A model generated the notes under the pieces. It did no database searches, was not told the DNA's origin, and saw nothing but the letters and a program-made list of their open reading frames with translations. This document shows positions 21,262 through 32,904 of a stretch of DNA of 64,000 nt, piece by piece. This DNA is from Ctena decussata (lineage: Eukaryota; Mollusca; Bivalvia; Lucinida; Lucinidae), in contig OZ022501.1 in assembly GCA_963989385.1 (NCBI GenBank), forward strand, positions 568,001 through 632,000. Direction: 5' to 3'. A program made the position numbers and the translations under genes. Numbering within the stretch: the stretch's first letter is position 1; every line of letters begins with the position of its first letter.

Positions 21262-21759
21262 GCTTGACTCAAACTCGCGGTACACCCTTATGTAAATAAT
21301 GATTAAACTCGGCGTGCACAGGTACTGCAACTCGGCGTGTCCCTTGGCAACACCCCTGGTGCAAACAAATACAAACAGCTCTCTCAGTTTTACTGTCAGC
21401 ATTTTGTAACTTCGCTCTGATAGTCACAATTGGGTCATTTCTTATTACATTTTATAATTTTGGTAAATGAAGACAGTGTTTGGGTACATTTAGTACAAAT
21501 AAAGACCAGTAGTAAATATTTTGACATGTTTTGTAAGGATTTGCGATGTTTCTTGTGTTATTACAAGAGGTGGTGCTTTGAAAATTTACCTGCGGTTGTA
21601 GACGAAAACTGTCAAGAAGAGAGGGACGTAAACCTTAGTAAGTTGTTAAAACACATGACAAACACTTACCTCTCGTACGTGAGCATTCTCTGAAGGTGTT
21701 CTAACTCGGCGTACACTGCTCCAACTCGCATTTATAGGCGTACACGAATGGACACAGTG
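21262..21759 (-). repeat. right inverted copy of the ACGCCGAGTT element
   Basis: Contains AACTCGGCGT words near 21304, 21329 and 21704 and ends GAATGGACACAGTG at 21759, followed by TATAT. It mirrors 13558-14105. The flanking TATAT on both sides fits a TA-type or 5-bp target duplication if both copies bound one element. Confidence 0.65.
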
Positions 21760-21879
21760 TATATGTGTTCCTTGATTAATGTCTTATCAGGGTAATTTAC
21801 AAAGCACACCATGTATGTCAAATATTGATTATAGGCTTTAACTCAGTCTCAAAATATATTGACAGCTCCCGACTTTTGT

Positions 21880-22010
21880 CCGCCATTTTTACAAAGGGAA
21901 ACAACTTTCGTGACTTCCTGTTAACTTTCCTGGGCGACGATGCCCATCCAAAATGTTATCTACTCTTAGAGAATTTGCTCCATGGGGAGTTAACTCTTTT
22001 AAAGTGGATC
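21880..22010 (+). repeat. hairpin-MITE family, copy
   Basis: CAAAGGGAAACAACTTTCGTGACTTCC, CTACTCTTAGAGAATTTGCTCC and GGGGAGTTAACTCTTTTAAAG appear in family order; the inner stem is partly lost. Confidence 0.55.
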
Positions 22011-22580
22011 AGCGATAGAATACCAGCTTACAAACCCCATGTTCGATGATTACAGAGAAAGGCTTGAACACTTGAGTCAGAACACTTATGGATGCCTGGC
22101 TGACGTAAAATTTCCAGAGCCAACGGAGCGTATAGTATAGGTCATGGATACATAGGACTATATTGCAACATACCAGAAGGCCATTTTAAGAAGAAAAAAA
22201 ACTTCGATACGAAGTTTTATGATTGTAGGCATTGTAGATACAGAGAAACAGACTAGAACGTTATGATCAACAAAATTTTGGGCGTAAATTTAAAGTGAAA
22301 ACAGGTCAAGGGTAGAAAACCAGTGCGATATTCCTGGAGACCACTCTAAAATAACTTTATCCCAGGTATGACGATTTTCGGCATTTAGAGAAAACAAACA
22401 TTTACAACCATCTGCGCAACAATGCTTTCGAATGAGATTTTATTAATACAGTTTTATTTAATACAGTCTAGTTGTGGCGCAAGTGAAGGTGCAACGACTA
22501 AGGGCGGGTAAACTGCAAAACGTCAGTCTGTACGTGTTTTAGTACCTTATACTTAGCTAGCAACCCCCATTCCCCCTGCC

Positions 22581-22852
22581 GGGCCGGGTAGCGCAATCGG
22601 TAGGGCACCTGACTCGTAAGTCAGAGGTCCTGGGTTCGAATCCCGGTCTGGTCACATACTTTCGTTTCTCCTTCCGCTGATTCAAGAAGGGCAGTTGTCA
22701 GTTACTGGCGAAAGTATGTGCACTTAGTACTGGTTAACCGCTTAGGAGGTCTAAGCCTGCCCAGGAATAGTGTGGTTAGGTTAACTGACCGTCCCGACAT
22801 GACCTTAGTTGTTTACCGTGGACGTTAAGCATCAAATCAACCAACCAACCAA
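22581..22852 (+). repeat. full-length tRNA-derived SINE with shared 3' domain
   Basis: The head has an A-box-like GGGTAGCGCAATCGGTAGGG and B-box GGGTTCGAATCCC, with an arm CTGACTCGTAAGTCAG whose loop is one base short of a normal anticodon loop. The tail (about 22660-22852) includes GGCAGTTGTCAGTTACTGGC, ACTTAGTACTGGTTAACCG and a CAACCAACCAACC end. The same tail recurs in inverted orientation at 54868-55012 and 57505-57713, so this is a SINE family and not a tRNA gene. Confidence 0.8.
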
Positions 22853-23396
22853 ACCCATTTCCCCTTATATAAACAAAATCTCATTCGAGTCTTATAACTG
22901 GTACAGTCATGACATTTCGGCAAAACTGTGTCTTGTAACGCTTTACCGCATACCTAGATAAGAAGACATAATTGCTTATACAACTTCCAAATGAACATGA
23001 TTTTATACAAGACTTTTGTCGATGGTCGGGTCAAGATTTGTGTTTTGCTGCGCAGATGGTCGTAAATGTTTAAAGGCCATAAATGCGAAAAAGTAGACCC
23101 TCCTGTGAAACATGTTTGTTTGTTCTTGTAAGGTATAAAGTTGGAATCTGATTTAACAGTGGTTGTAAAGAGCACTAAGTAGGCCACTCGTCGATGGGTT
23201 CCGGTTTGCAAATGATAGAGGAATAAAGACTGTGCATGCTGCCTTCTGGCAAAGATGCAAAAAATCTACGTTTTTTTAAAAAACCAGTCTCAACACAGCG
23301 AGTGCATCTTCAGTGTCTAAACGTTCCTAGCTAGAAGGAAATATGGTCATCATCAGTGTAAAAACAGATCTGTAAAATGTTTTGTCAGTGCAGATA
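22853..23396. other. no gene recognised
   Basis: No repeat or domain is identifiable. Confidence 0.35.
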
Positions 23397-24301
23397 TATA
23401 CCAAACAAAAAAAAAAAGAAACGCACATAGTAATATTTTGGTATTTTCTTGGAAATTACAAAGAATTTAAGAAAATAATTCATATAGTGTTAGAGGTAGA
23501 CAATTGGACAGTTCAACCCAAAATTTGATTTAATTGTGTCAATTCAGTACTTTGTTACGGATCTCTGAACAAGGCAGGGGTCAGTTTTCAATGTCACAGT
23601 TTTCAATAAGAGGTGTGACCTTCCTTTGATTCGTATGCATGCCGTACATCTTCCGCGCACACAACTGATGATAGTCCAAATTGAATGCTTCAAGGAAATA
23701 CATTCCATTCTTGACGTAAAACAGCGACTATCATCAAGTTGCTGACATTTTGACGTTTAAAACACAAGCAAAACTCACTTACAATATCTAAATATACATT
23801 TATACATCTACAGTCCATGCAGACAATAAGCTTGAACAAACGCATGGAAATCACTGTCAACGATTTCATTAATGCAGGGATGAGAATGAGGCATAACAGC
23901 CAATCAGGAAAAGGGATACTAGCAATTTTTGAGACCCATGGAATGCTTCACCTGAGCCATATTTTACATAGATTTATGCCTGAGAGAGGTATACTGTGCA
24001 AAGAAATGGTTTTTTTCCTGAAGAAAAATGATTTTCTTGTATTCTTGCAGACTTAAAAATTCACTTTGCATGTATCCCAAGGTTGATTTCTGGGACACCC
24101 AAATCAGGAATTCCTGATCAATCCTGAACATTCTCATCCCTGTTAATGCTTATTTTTCATGCATATGGAAGGTACAGATACTCGTATACGCCATGATGAA
24201 GTTTGAACGAGATTTGATAAGAAATACGGATTTATTGACGTTTTCTATGTAAATTAAACAGTATAATCTTATTTGTGCGTTTCTTTTTTTTGTTTGGTAT
24301 A
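23397..24301. mobile_element. TIR element with ATACCAAACAAAAAAAAGAA ends
   Basis: TATACCAAAC followed by an A-run and GAAACGCACA at 23397-23427 is matched by its complement at 24274-24301. The element is 905 bp, encodes no transposase, and carries the nested element 23875-24142. The superfamily is not assigned. Confidence 0.75.
23875..24142. mobile_element. nested CAGGGATGAGAATG element, hAT-like
   Basis: The 14-bp ends CAGGGATGAGAATG and CATTCTCATCCCTG are perfect inverted repeats except for one extra A on the right side, flanked by TTAATG at 23869-23874 and 24143-24148. CAGGG ends with short duplications suit hAT elements; a 6-bp duplication is at the small end of that superfamily. Confidence 0.65.
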
Positions 24302-24583
24302 TTTAAGAAAAACTGTCAGAAAAAAAGTTGTTTGCCTGTCACGCGCAGTTTCCCGCCGCGTGAATGTCTCGTAACTAGTACTTTCGTGTACGTAAATTTG
24401 CCTACATACCGTAATGAAAGGCGGAGTTCGTCCATTTAATTTTGCTGCCTTATCCTTTCCTGATTCGAAAAAGGTACTGATTTACATGTACTGCAAGGTT
24501 GAAAGAGTTTCCAGTCGTTCACTGGCCAAACCCAGTTTCACTCTTGCTGCCTTCTCCAGCATAATCGAGTCCCCCAAATAGTC
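24302..24583. other. no gene recognised
   Basis: Spacer between two transposable elements. Confidence 0.35.
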
Positions 24584-25000
24584 CGAGAGCCCGTGGTAGG
24601 TTTATTCATGTGGTCGAGGCCAAAAGGTTTGAAGATGTTTTCTTATGTAAAAAAGTGTGCTGAATTCAAAAATCAAAGTCTTAATGCACAAAGTCGGTAT
24701 ACTCAAAAGATTACAAATGGGGTGCTCAAATCTCGAAAGAACGTTAAAATGGGGTACCCTTATGTTTAGTAATATTTTCAGCCTTCTGCATGCACTGGAA
24801 TATTAATTTTGATATCACACAATACTAAATAGATGTTAAAAAAGATCAAATAACAATTTCCACATTTTCTCTGCCATATTATGGGAAGCTCTACTTTCAA
24901 AATGAAACACCTTGAAAAAAGCCACGAAAACTGGTGATTTCAATATTCAACTCATAGGTAGATGAAAATATTGATAAAAATACCCAAAGTAGCAGTTATT

Positions 25001-25853
25001 ATACCCCCAGCACAATAAGTATGTCGAGGGGTAATTTTTTTTTGCCTTTCCATCCGTTCTTCTGTCTATCCATCCGTCTGTCTTTCCATTTGTCCGTCAG
25101 TCCTTCCGTCCGTTAGTTAACATTTGCGTTAAGGTTTTGCGTTGTTTTATCTTTGCTCTGGTTTTTTTTCTGAGAGTATTCATGGAAACTTGTTCATGTG
25201 AACTTAGTATTACTTCAGGATGGATACTGATCAGTTTGCATCACCTGTAAGGTTCTACAGGCCTAAGGTCAAGGACACAAGACTTAGAAACTTGTAACAC
25301 AGTTACGCTAAAATTTGCGTTATGTTTTTGCTTTTGCTCAGTTTTCTTGAAAGTGTTTGACTGGAACTGGTCCATATGTGCTCAGTATTACTAAAGGATA
25401 GATACTTATCAGTTTGCATCACTTGGATGCTGCTTTCGGCCTGTGTCAAGGTCACAGACTTAGAAAGTCATATAATAGTTACGTTAACGCTTGTGTTAAA
25501 TCTTTGCTTTTGCACTGTTTTCCTGAAAGTCTAAACTGGAACTGTTACATATGTGTTTAGTGTTACTGCAGGAAATATACTGCTCTGTTTGTGTCACCTT
25601 GATGCTACTGCTGACCTAAGGTTAATGTCAAAGACTTTGAACTTTATATAATACTTCTGTAAAAGTTTTACTTAGAAGAGTGTATCTTGGAATAGAACCT
25701 TTTGAAATGTGACTGGGTCTATTGCTGGGCTTGACTGATTGTCTGCTTGTCTGTTTGTTAACATTTTTGCATTAATGTATTAGGCAAAGTTTATTTTCTA
25801 TGGGCGGTGGCTCTGACCGGGGGTATACGTTAGCCCTTGCTCACTTGCTCTAG
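25001..25853 (+). repeat. pearl-like tandem-repeat element
   Basis: Starts ATACCCCCAGCACAATAAGT and ends GGGGGTATACGTTAGCCC...GCTCACTTGCTCTAG; the left side has a (CCGTC/TCCGT)n microsatellite and the core about three units of roughly 165 bp with GGTCAAGG and ACAGACTTAGAAA. A full second copy lies at 45577-46544 and a partial inverted copy ends at 28092. The structure fits bivalve pearl elements. Confidence 0.65.
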
Positions 25854-27289
25854 TTGGGCTGGAAAAACACTTTCTGGTCACAAATTGTTCGTGTTAATTT
25901 ATGACTTTGTTTTGATTATTTTTTGGGAAGAACATGTTCGAAGCAAGATAACGTTCGACACATTGGCGATGTAGCAACCTCTGTACTTTTATATTGTTCA
26001 CCCATATATTCTTTATCCCGTCATTTTAAAAACATTCTAAATATATTTTTTCTTTCTGTTTTCATTCTTTTTTCAAGTAAAAGGGAGGCAGTTGTACAGA
26101 AGGAGAAACATCAGTTGAATGTGAGTTTGATGGGGATTTGCCAAGTGAACACAACGTCTACAAATTCATTCCTTTTTCATTTCAGCTAGAAGATGGAAAC
26201 AACTGATCAGACAAATGAACTACGCAACAGTGAAACACGAGAGTATTATATTGGCGATTCTAAACGAAATTGGATGCAGAAGATAGTCCCTTTCACAGTC
26301 CCTTTTTGGGTACCATCAAACAACGATCACAATACAGGTCATGTTTGGTCTCGCCTTTCCAGCTGAAGAATATGTTCAGGCTGAGCTGAAGTATAGATTC
26401 GAAATCAAAGGACCTGATCTTAGGTTTCTTTCAATATGGCGGAGGCTCTGTTTTAAGTGATGAATCAAATGATGTCTTTCTTTTTTTGAGGGATCTGACA
26501 CTTGGAGTTGCAAACATCCTGATAACAAACATTCTGATACCTGTAACATATACCGACAGAGTATATATGAAGAGTACCGATCCCAGACAATGTTTCACTG
26601 CGTTCATCGTAATTATCGCAAGCAATGTTCATTCCAAGTCCTGGCTGTTGGGTGAGGCCATCAGATCTAGAGCAATTGTTTTCTATTTAGAATCGCCATA
26701 CATAATGCACTCACGCTTTACTGATGGTTCTCTAGTCTCGTCAGTTGTTTCCATCTTAGAGGAACGATATTACCATGTATACGGACTTCGCCAAGGGAAC
26801 TAGTATCTTTACAGAATCAGGTAGGTATTTAAATACGCAGAAATCAGGGATCTGTGTTTTTGGCCGAAGTTTTGTGAAGGCCAATAGTGTATGTCAACAG
26901 ACCAAACGTCCATCTGAGACTGACCATATGCACAGGCTCACTTTGAAACCCTTCACTGTTCTTTTGAGTTCGGTTGGCAAGGCCCAATTTAGCTCATTTT
27001 CAACTGATTATCCTCCTTTCTGTACGACTGTGTTCACCATTTACCTGAAAAAAAAAAGAACTAAACAGTAATAATGTATTTGAAACGTATTTAAAATGAC
27101 TTTTAAAGAATATACGGCATGGACCAACAATATAAAAGAATAGAGATTGCCATATCGCCAGTTTGTCAGACTTTATCTTGTTTGGAGCTCATTCTTCCCC
27201 AAATGACTGAAGCCAAGTCCAAAGAAAAATAACTCGAATAATTTGTGGCTAGAAATGTTTTTCAAATCCCCTTAGTGCAATAAGAAACA
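25854..27289. other. centre of the long inverted-repeat element, no gene recognised
   Basis: Short frames on both strands lack domains. An imperfect inverted repeat of about 80 bp (26187-26270 and 26680-26760) is the only structure noted. Confidence 0.4.
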
Positions 27290-28092
27290 TAATACATTAA
27301 TGTAAAATGTTAAGAAACAGACATGCAGACATTCAATCGTACACAGCAATAGACCCAGTCACATATCAAAAGGTTCCATCCCAAGATTTGGCAATAAGCA
27401 AAAGAATACACTCTTGAAAGTCTAACTTTTAAAGATATATTTTATATGTATATAAACTTCAAAGTCTGTGACTTGACATTAGGTCAGCTGCAGCCTTTAG
27501 GTGACATAAATTGATCAGTATCTATCCTATAGTAACACTTAACACATATTCATTCATTCAGTTCAAGTAAAGACTAGCAGGAAAACATTGCAAAAGCAAA
27601 ATCATCAGTCTAAACGCAAACTTTAATGCAACTTTTGTACAAATTTCTAAATCTGTGACCTTAACCTTTGGCCAGCAGCAGTATGCAGATGAAACAAACT
27701 GATCAGTATCTATCTTGTAGTAGCAATAGACATATGAACCACATCCAGTAAAATCTTTCAAGAAAACTGAGCAAAAAACTTAACGCAAATTTTAACGTAA
27801 CTGTTGTACATCTTTCCCAAGTCTGTGACCTTGACCTTAGGCCAGAAGCAGCTTCCAGGTGATGCAAGCTGATCTATATCCATCCTGTGGTAACACTTAG
27901 TACAGATGAACAAGTTCCCGTAAAGCTTGCAGGAAAACAGAGCAAAGAAAATACACTTAACGCAAAACTTTAACGCAAATGTTAACTAACGGACGAAAGG
28001 ACTGACGGACAAATGGACAGACAGACGGATGGACAGACAGATGAACGGATGGAAAGGCAAAAACAATTTACCCCTCAACATACTTATTTTGC
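27290..28092 (-). repeat. pearl-like element, inverted and truncated
   Basis: Complement of 25001-25770, ending CCGGGGGTATAAT at 28092, with ACTTTAACGCAAA and CTGTGACCTTGACCTTAGGCC words and a GACGGA-type microsatellite near 28005-28060. Confidence 0.65.
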
Positions 28093-28491
28093 CGGGGGTA
28101 TAATTACTGCTACTTTCGGTGTTTTTATCAATAGTTTTGTCTACCTATGAGTTGAATATTGAAATCACCAGTTTTCGTGGCTTTTTTGAATGTGTTTTTG
28201 AATGCTTTTTTCAAGGTGTTTCATTTTGAAAGTAGAGCTTCCCATAATATGGCAAAGATAATGTAGAAATTGTTATTTGATCTGTTTTAACATCTATTAA
28301 TTATTGCTTGATATCAAAATTAATATTCCAGTGCATGCAAAAGGCTGAAAATATTACTAAATATAAGGGTACCCCCATTTTGACGCTCTATCGAGATTTG
28401 GGGCACCCCATGTGTAATCGTTTAAGTATACCGACTTTGTGCATCAATGGATTTTTTAAGACTTTGATTTTTGAATTCAGCACACGTTTTT

Positions 28492-30743
28492 AGCTCACCT
28501 GAGCCGAAGGCTCAGAGGTGAGCTTATAGGATGGGAGTCGAGCCGTCGTCCGTGGGTGCGTGGGTGCGTCAACACTTTCAAACATAAATATCTCAGAGAA
28601 CCAGTGGGCCGATCGCAATCAAATTTTATCTGAAGCATCATTTGGGTGGGGGAAAGGCTGCATTAGGTTTTGGTGCCCATCAGCTCAGAACTCTGGTTTC
28701 CATGGCAACAGATAGCCCCCATAGGGTTATAATGGGGAAAATGGCGTCATCACGTTTTCTCGACTGTTTTCGATTAGATCCTTATCATACTTGCAGGTAA
28801 TGATGACATACACAAGAGCTTGGATGAGTTAGAAATTTAGCCGGATTCGAGCACAGACTACGGAGTTAGCTGCCCTTGAGCGTTTGAAAAAAATCCCATA
28901 GGGTTATAATGGGGAAAATGGCGTCATCACGTTTTCTCAACTGTTTTTGCTTAGATCCTTATCATACTTGCAGGTAATGATGACATACATAAGAGCTTGG
29001 ATGAGTTCGAAATTTGGCCGGATTCGAGCACAGACTACGGAGTTAGCTGCCCTTGAGCGTTTGAAAACAATCCCATAGTGTTATAATGGAGAAAACAACG
29101 TCATCACATATTTTTAGAAAAAACTTTGTCATCGCTCTATTGCCTACATTTCTCAACGGATTTTAAAATAACTTCACACAAATGTAGGGCATGACAATAT
29201 CTCGAGCAAGTTCGACTTTCAGGATGCGCCCAAGGTCAAGGTCACTGTGGCTATTTTTAGAAAAAAATTGTCAGCGCTCTAGCACCTACATTTCTCAGCA
29301 GATTTTAAAATAACTTCACACAAATGTAGGGCATGACAATATCTCGAGCAAGTTCGACTTTCAGGATGCTGCCCCCAAGGTCAAGGTCACTGTGGCTATT
29401 TTTAGAAAAACTTTGTCAGCGCTCTAGCACCTACATTTCTCAGCAGATTTTAGAATAACTTCACACAAATGTAGGGCATGACAATATCTCGAGCAAGTTT
29501 GACTTTCAGGGTGCTGCACCCAAGGTCAAGGTCACTGTGGCTATTTTTTGAAAAACTTGGTCATCGCTCTAGTGCCTACATTTCTCAACGGATTTTCAAA
29601 TAACTTCATACAAATGTAGGGCATGACAATATCTCAAACAAGTTTGACTTCCAGGGTGCTGCGCCCAAGGTCAAGGTCACTGTGACTATTTTTAGAAAAA
29701 CTTTGTCATCGCTCTAGCACCTACATTTCTCAACGGATTTTAAAATAAATTCACACAAATGTAGGGCATGACAATATCTCGAGCAAGTTCGACTTTCAGG
29801 GTGCTGTGCCCAAGGTCAAGGTCACTGTGGCTATTTTTAGAAAAACTTTGTCATCGCCCTAGCACCTTCATTTCTCCATGGATTTTGAAATAACTTGACA
29901 CAAATGTAGGGTATGACAATATCTCAAGCAAGTTCGACTTTCAGGATGCTGTGCCCAAGGTCAAGGTCACTGTGGCTATTTTTAGAAAAACTTTGTCATC
30001 GCTCTAGCACCTACATTTCTCAACGGATTTTAAAGTAAATTCACACAAATGTAGGGCATGACAATTTCTCGAGCAAGTTTGACTTTCAGGGTGCTGCAAT
30101 CAATGTTTTTGATTAGATCCTTATCATACTTGCAGGTAATGATGACATACATAAGAGCTTGGATGAGTTCGAAATTTGGCTGGATTCGAGCACAGACTAC
30201 GGAGTTAGCTGCCCTTGAGTGTTTGAAAAAAATCCCGTAGTCTTATAATGGAGAAAACAACGTCATCACATTTTCATTTTTCATCGGATCCTCTTCATAC
30301 TTGCAGGTAATGAGGATATGCATAAAAGCTTGGATTAGTTAGCATTCTGGCTAGATCCCACCACTGACTATGGAGGACCTGCCCTGAGCATCCAAAAAAT
30401 CAATGTCACCACTTTTTCTTGGTTTCTACTGATCCGATCCTTTTCAAGCTTGCAGGTAATGAGGAAATGCATAATATCTTAAACAAGTTCAAATTTTGGC
30501 CAGATCAGGCCAACCACTACGAAGTTAGCTGCCCTTGACAGCTCTGTCTATTGTGCTCTTGATTGGATACTTTATAAACTTGCATATATTAAATGAGGGC
30601 ATACATAATGTTTTGGATGAGTTTAATTTTCAGCCTGATTGGACCACTGACTGTGGAGTTAGCTGCCCTTGAGCATCTTAAATATCCCTATAGGTTTACA
30701 ATGTCTCTCAGGTGAGCAATTGTTGCCCTTTGGGCTACTTGTT
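28492..30743 (+). mobile_element. Helitron-like/pearl-like insertion with defined empty site
   Basis: Starts AGCTCACCTGAGCCGAAGGC after CACACGTTTTT and ends with a short hairpin GCCCTTTGGGC followed by TACTTGTT and ACATAAG. The left arm of the host element (24640-24662) has the uninterrupted site: the complement reads CACAC, six T, ACATAAG. So 2252 bases were gained with no target duplication, as expected for Helitron-type insertion at T-rich sites. The core holds about seven 145-bp tandem units. No Rep/helicase was seen, so it is non-autonomous. Confidence 0.72.
29100..30105 (+). repeat. 145-bp tandem repeat, about seven units
   Basis: The landmark CAAGGTCAAGGTCACTGTGG occurs near 29230, 29376, 29521, 29667, 29812 and 29956, that is every 144-146 bp. 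Each unit also has TAGAAAAACTTTGTCATCGC and ACAAATGTAGGGCATGACAA. Unit 1 lacks the GGTCA block. Confidence 0.9.
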
Positions 30744-30845
30744 ACATAAGAAAACACCTTCAAACCTTTTGGCCTCGACCACATGAATAAACCTACCACG
30801 GGCTCTCGAACTAAAACCACTGCACCACTCTTCCTTGTTTCAATA

Positions 30846-31061
30846 TGAGCCGCGTCACGTGAAAAACAACAAAGTGGTTGTGCACCCAGCGCACTCAGAT
30901 CAGCCTGAGCATCCACACAGTCTGATCAATCCCTTAAAGGGCAGCTAGGGATAGAAACTACCTTCATGCGGACAGCGAACACTGATCAGACTGGGCAGAT
31001 GCCCAGGCTGATCTGAGTCTGCACACAACCACATTGTTGGTTTTGTCGTGTCACGGCTCAA
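30846..31061. repeat. palindromic MITE, CAGATCAGCCTGGGC family
   Basis: TGAGCCGCGTCACGTGAAAA at one end and GTCGTGTCACGGCTCA at the other are inverted repeats; ACTCAGATCAGCCTGAGC and its inverted partner lie inside. Confidence 0.8.
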
Positions 31062-32417
31062 TTATTGTTACTGTCAATACGGTCTTCAATAAAGGGTTGA
31101 ATAACATTAGCCAAATCCTTGTAATTTCTGTATAGTTTATTGGCTATATGAACGATGTATAAGGAAGTACATCCATGCAACTTATCATTACACAAATTAT
31201 ATTGACAGGTGCCAGAGCCCAAGACAGGGGTGGATTTTCATGACAATTTTAGGATAATTTATATTTTTTCCAATTCCATTGTATACCCTATGCTGCGGCC
31301 TCTCAGTAGAATGTTGAGAGTTCTGCAGGGAGACAACAACATCAATAAACAGAGCTGTCACGGTATCTGAACTATTCTGGCAGTACGCTATCCTTCACTA
31401 GGGGTGAAAAGCTTTCAGTTCCATCGGCAGGAAAAGACACACCCTGAGCATAATGTACCAATCATTTGTTAATGCAAACATCCTCCCCCCATCCCAAGTT
31501 TAGACGTGAATGAGGGGGTAGTGGAGGGTGAGGAAGGGGAACCTGAGGCAAAGTGAATTTATTATCATCCATTCAGATCAGTAAGTGCCAGGCATGTGAC
31601 TTCCCTAAAGAGCTGCATGATTGGACTTGCATTAGTAAACTGGGCACAATGAATGGGACAATGACTTCAACCATGTCCCCCCACAAGGCAAGGCTTCAGC
31701 AGAGCAGACCCTGGCTGGATTTTAAAGTTGAAGTCTGAGAAAGATGGATGCCTGTGCTGCATTAGGAAATAGGTTACAAAGAATGGGATGACTTCATCTT
31801 GTCCCTGATGTGCAGTCCTTTAACCTTTTTTTAGACTGGAATTCACGTTTTGGTACATATGCAAACAGTGCAGATCCTTATCAGACACCGCAGAACGTGG
31901 TGTCTGATCAGGATCAACACTATTCGCTTACAGGAATTTCTACAACTCTCCAGAAACCTTAGAAACGAGAAATGGCAAGGATAATAGACAAGTCCATTTG
32001 TCCAAAAAAGGGCTGAGTAAAGCTATGATGAATGAAGCCATAATTCCTGCTATTTCTCACAGTTGGGAGAGGCTGTGTTTACAAAAATATGACCAAAGCA
32101 TAAAGAACTTAATGATCTATGTACCCAGCCCACTATCCTTCAAAGAAGGTGGCAGCAGTATCAATGGAAAATATGAACACAAATAATCTAATCTTTGAAT
32201 TTTCATCATAACCCATCCCTGTCTGCAGCTCTGAGGTATTAAAAATTGACGTTAAGAAGCTAACATACATAACAAGTTTAGGCGAGGCAACAAACATTGG
32301 AAGTGTTGGAAAATTAGCAGCTCACATTAGGTCGACACCAGTGATTAGTTTTAATACAATCACCTCTGGCAAACAATCCATGTCATCCCCACTTCAGCTT
32401 ATACATACAAAGATAAA
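31062..32417. other. no gene recognised; one small palindrome
   Basis: GATCCTTATCAGACACC at about 31874 pairs with GGTGTCTGATCAGGATC near 31898. Otherwise nothing is supported. Confidence 0.4.
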
Positions 32418-32645
32418 CTGGGGTCGTATCTATAAAACAACTTATGTGGTTGCTATGCTGTTGCTAAGGCAAAATTTCTATGAAGGAGATTCCCTACAAC
32501 TATGAAATTTGCTTTGGATGAACAGTCTTTTTTAGACTGTTCCTCCAGGGCAAATTTCATAGTTGTAGGGAATCTCCTTCATAGAAATTCAGCCCTAGCA
32601 ACAGCATAGCAACAACTTAAGTTGTTTTATAAATACAGCACCTGG
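32418..32645. repeat. foldback element with about 110-bp arms
   Basis: The left arm (TATAAAACAACTTATG ... AGGAGATTCCCTACAAC ... GAACAGTCT) and the right arm are near-perfect complements around TTTTT at about 32529. It would extrude as a very stable hairpin. No coding content. Confidence 0.85.
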
Positions 32646-32904
32646 TGAAGTTCTCATAAAACTCCTAAAAGTGGCCAACCAAAATTTTAAAACTTTTGTG
32701 AAAACTCCATCTATTCTTCTACTTCTAAGCAAAATCATTGCACAGACTCTTGTTTTCTCAAACACTGATATCTCAAAAGTACCCTCAAATCATGTGATAT
32801 AGTATGGACATATTTCCTGTATTTCTTTACACTTTAACTCCGGAAGTCTCAGACTACTGGTATCTCAAATTTACTTTGAGATTTCAGTAGTTTGAGATGA
32901 ACTT

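Larger units (their letters stand above)
24584..30808. mobile_element. long inverted-repeat element with about 1.2-kb arms
   Basis: The left arm starts CGAGAGCCCGTGGTAGG at 24584 and runs to about 25770. The right arm is its complement from about 27290 to 28491 and resumes at 30744-30808 after a 2.25-kb insertion. The arms contain matching stretches such as the TACCCTTATG/GGGGTAC block (24755 and 28370) and the pearl-like repeat (25001 and 28092). The 1.5-kb centre holds a second weaker inverted repeat (26187-26270 with 26680-26760, AAGATGGAAACAACTGA). No transposase was recognised. Confidence 0.65.

Noticed and set aside
22581..22655. Possible functional tRNA gene
   Set aside because: It has good boxes but an anticodon loop one base short, no closed acceptor stem and a SINE tail; two more copies exist in the window.
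25854..27289. Transposase for the long inverted-repeat element
   Set aside because: No frame of the centre shows a DDE, tyrosine or Rep motif.
29100..30105. CRISPR-like array
   Set aside because: Units are 145 bp direct tandem repeats without spacers, in an animal transposon.
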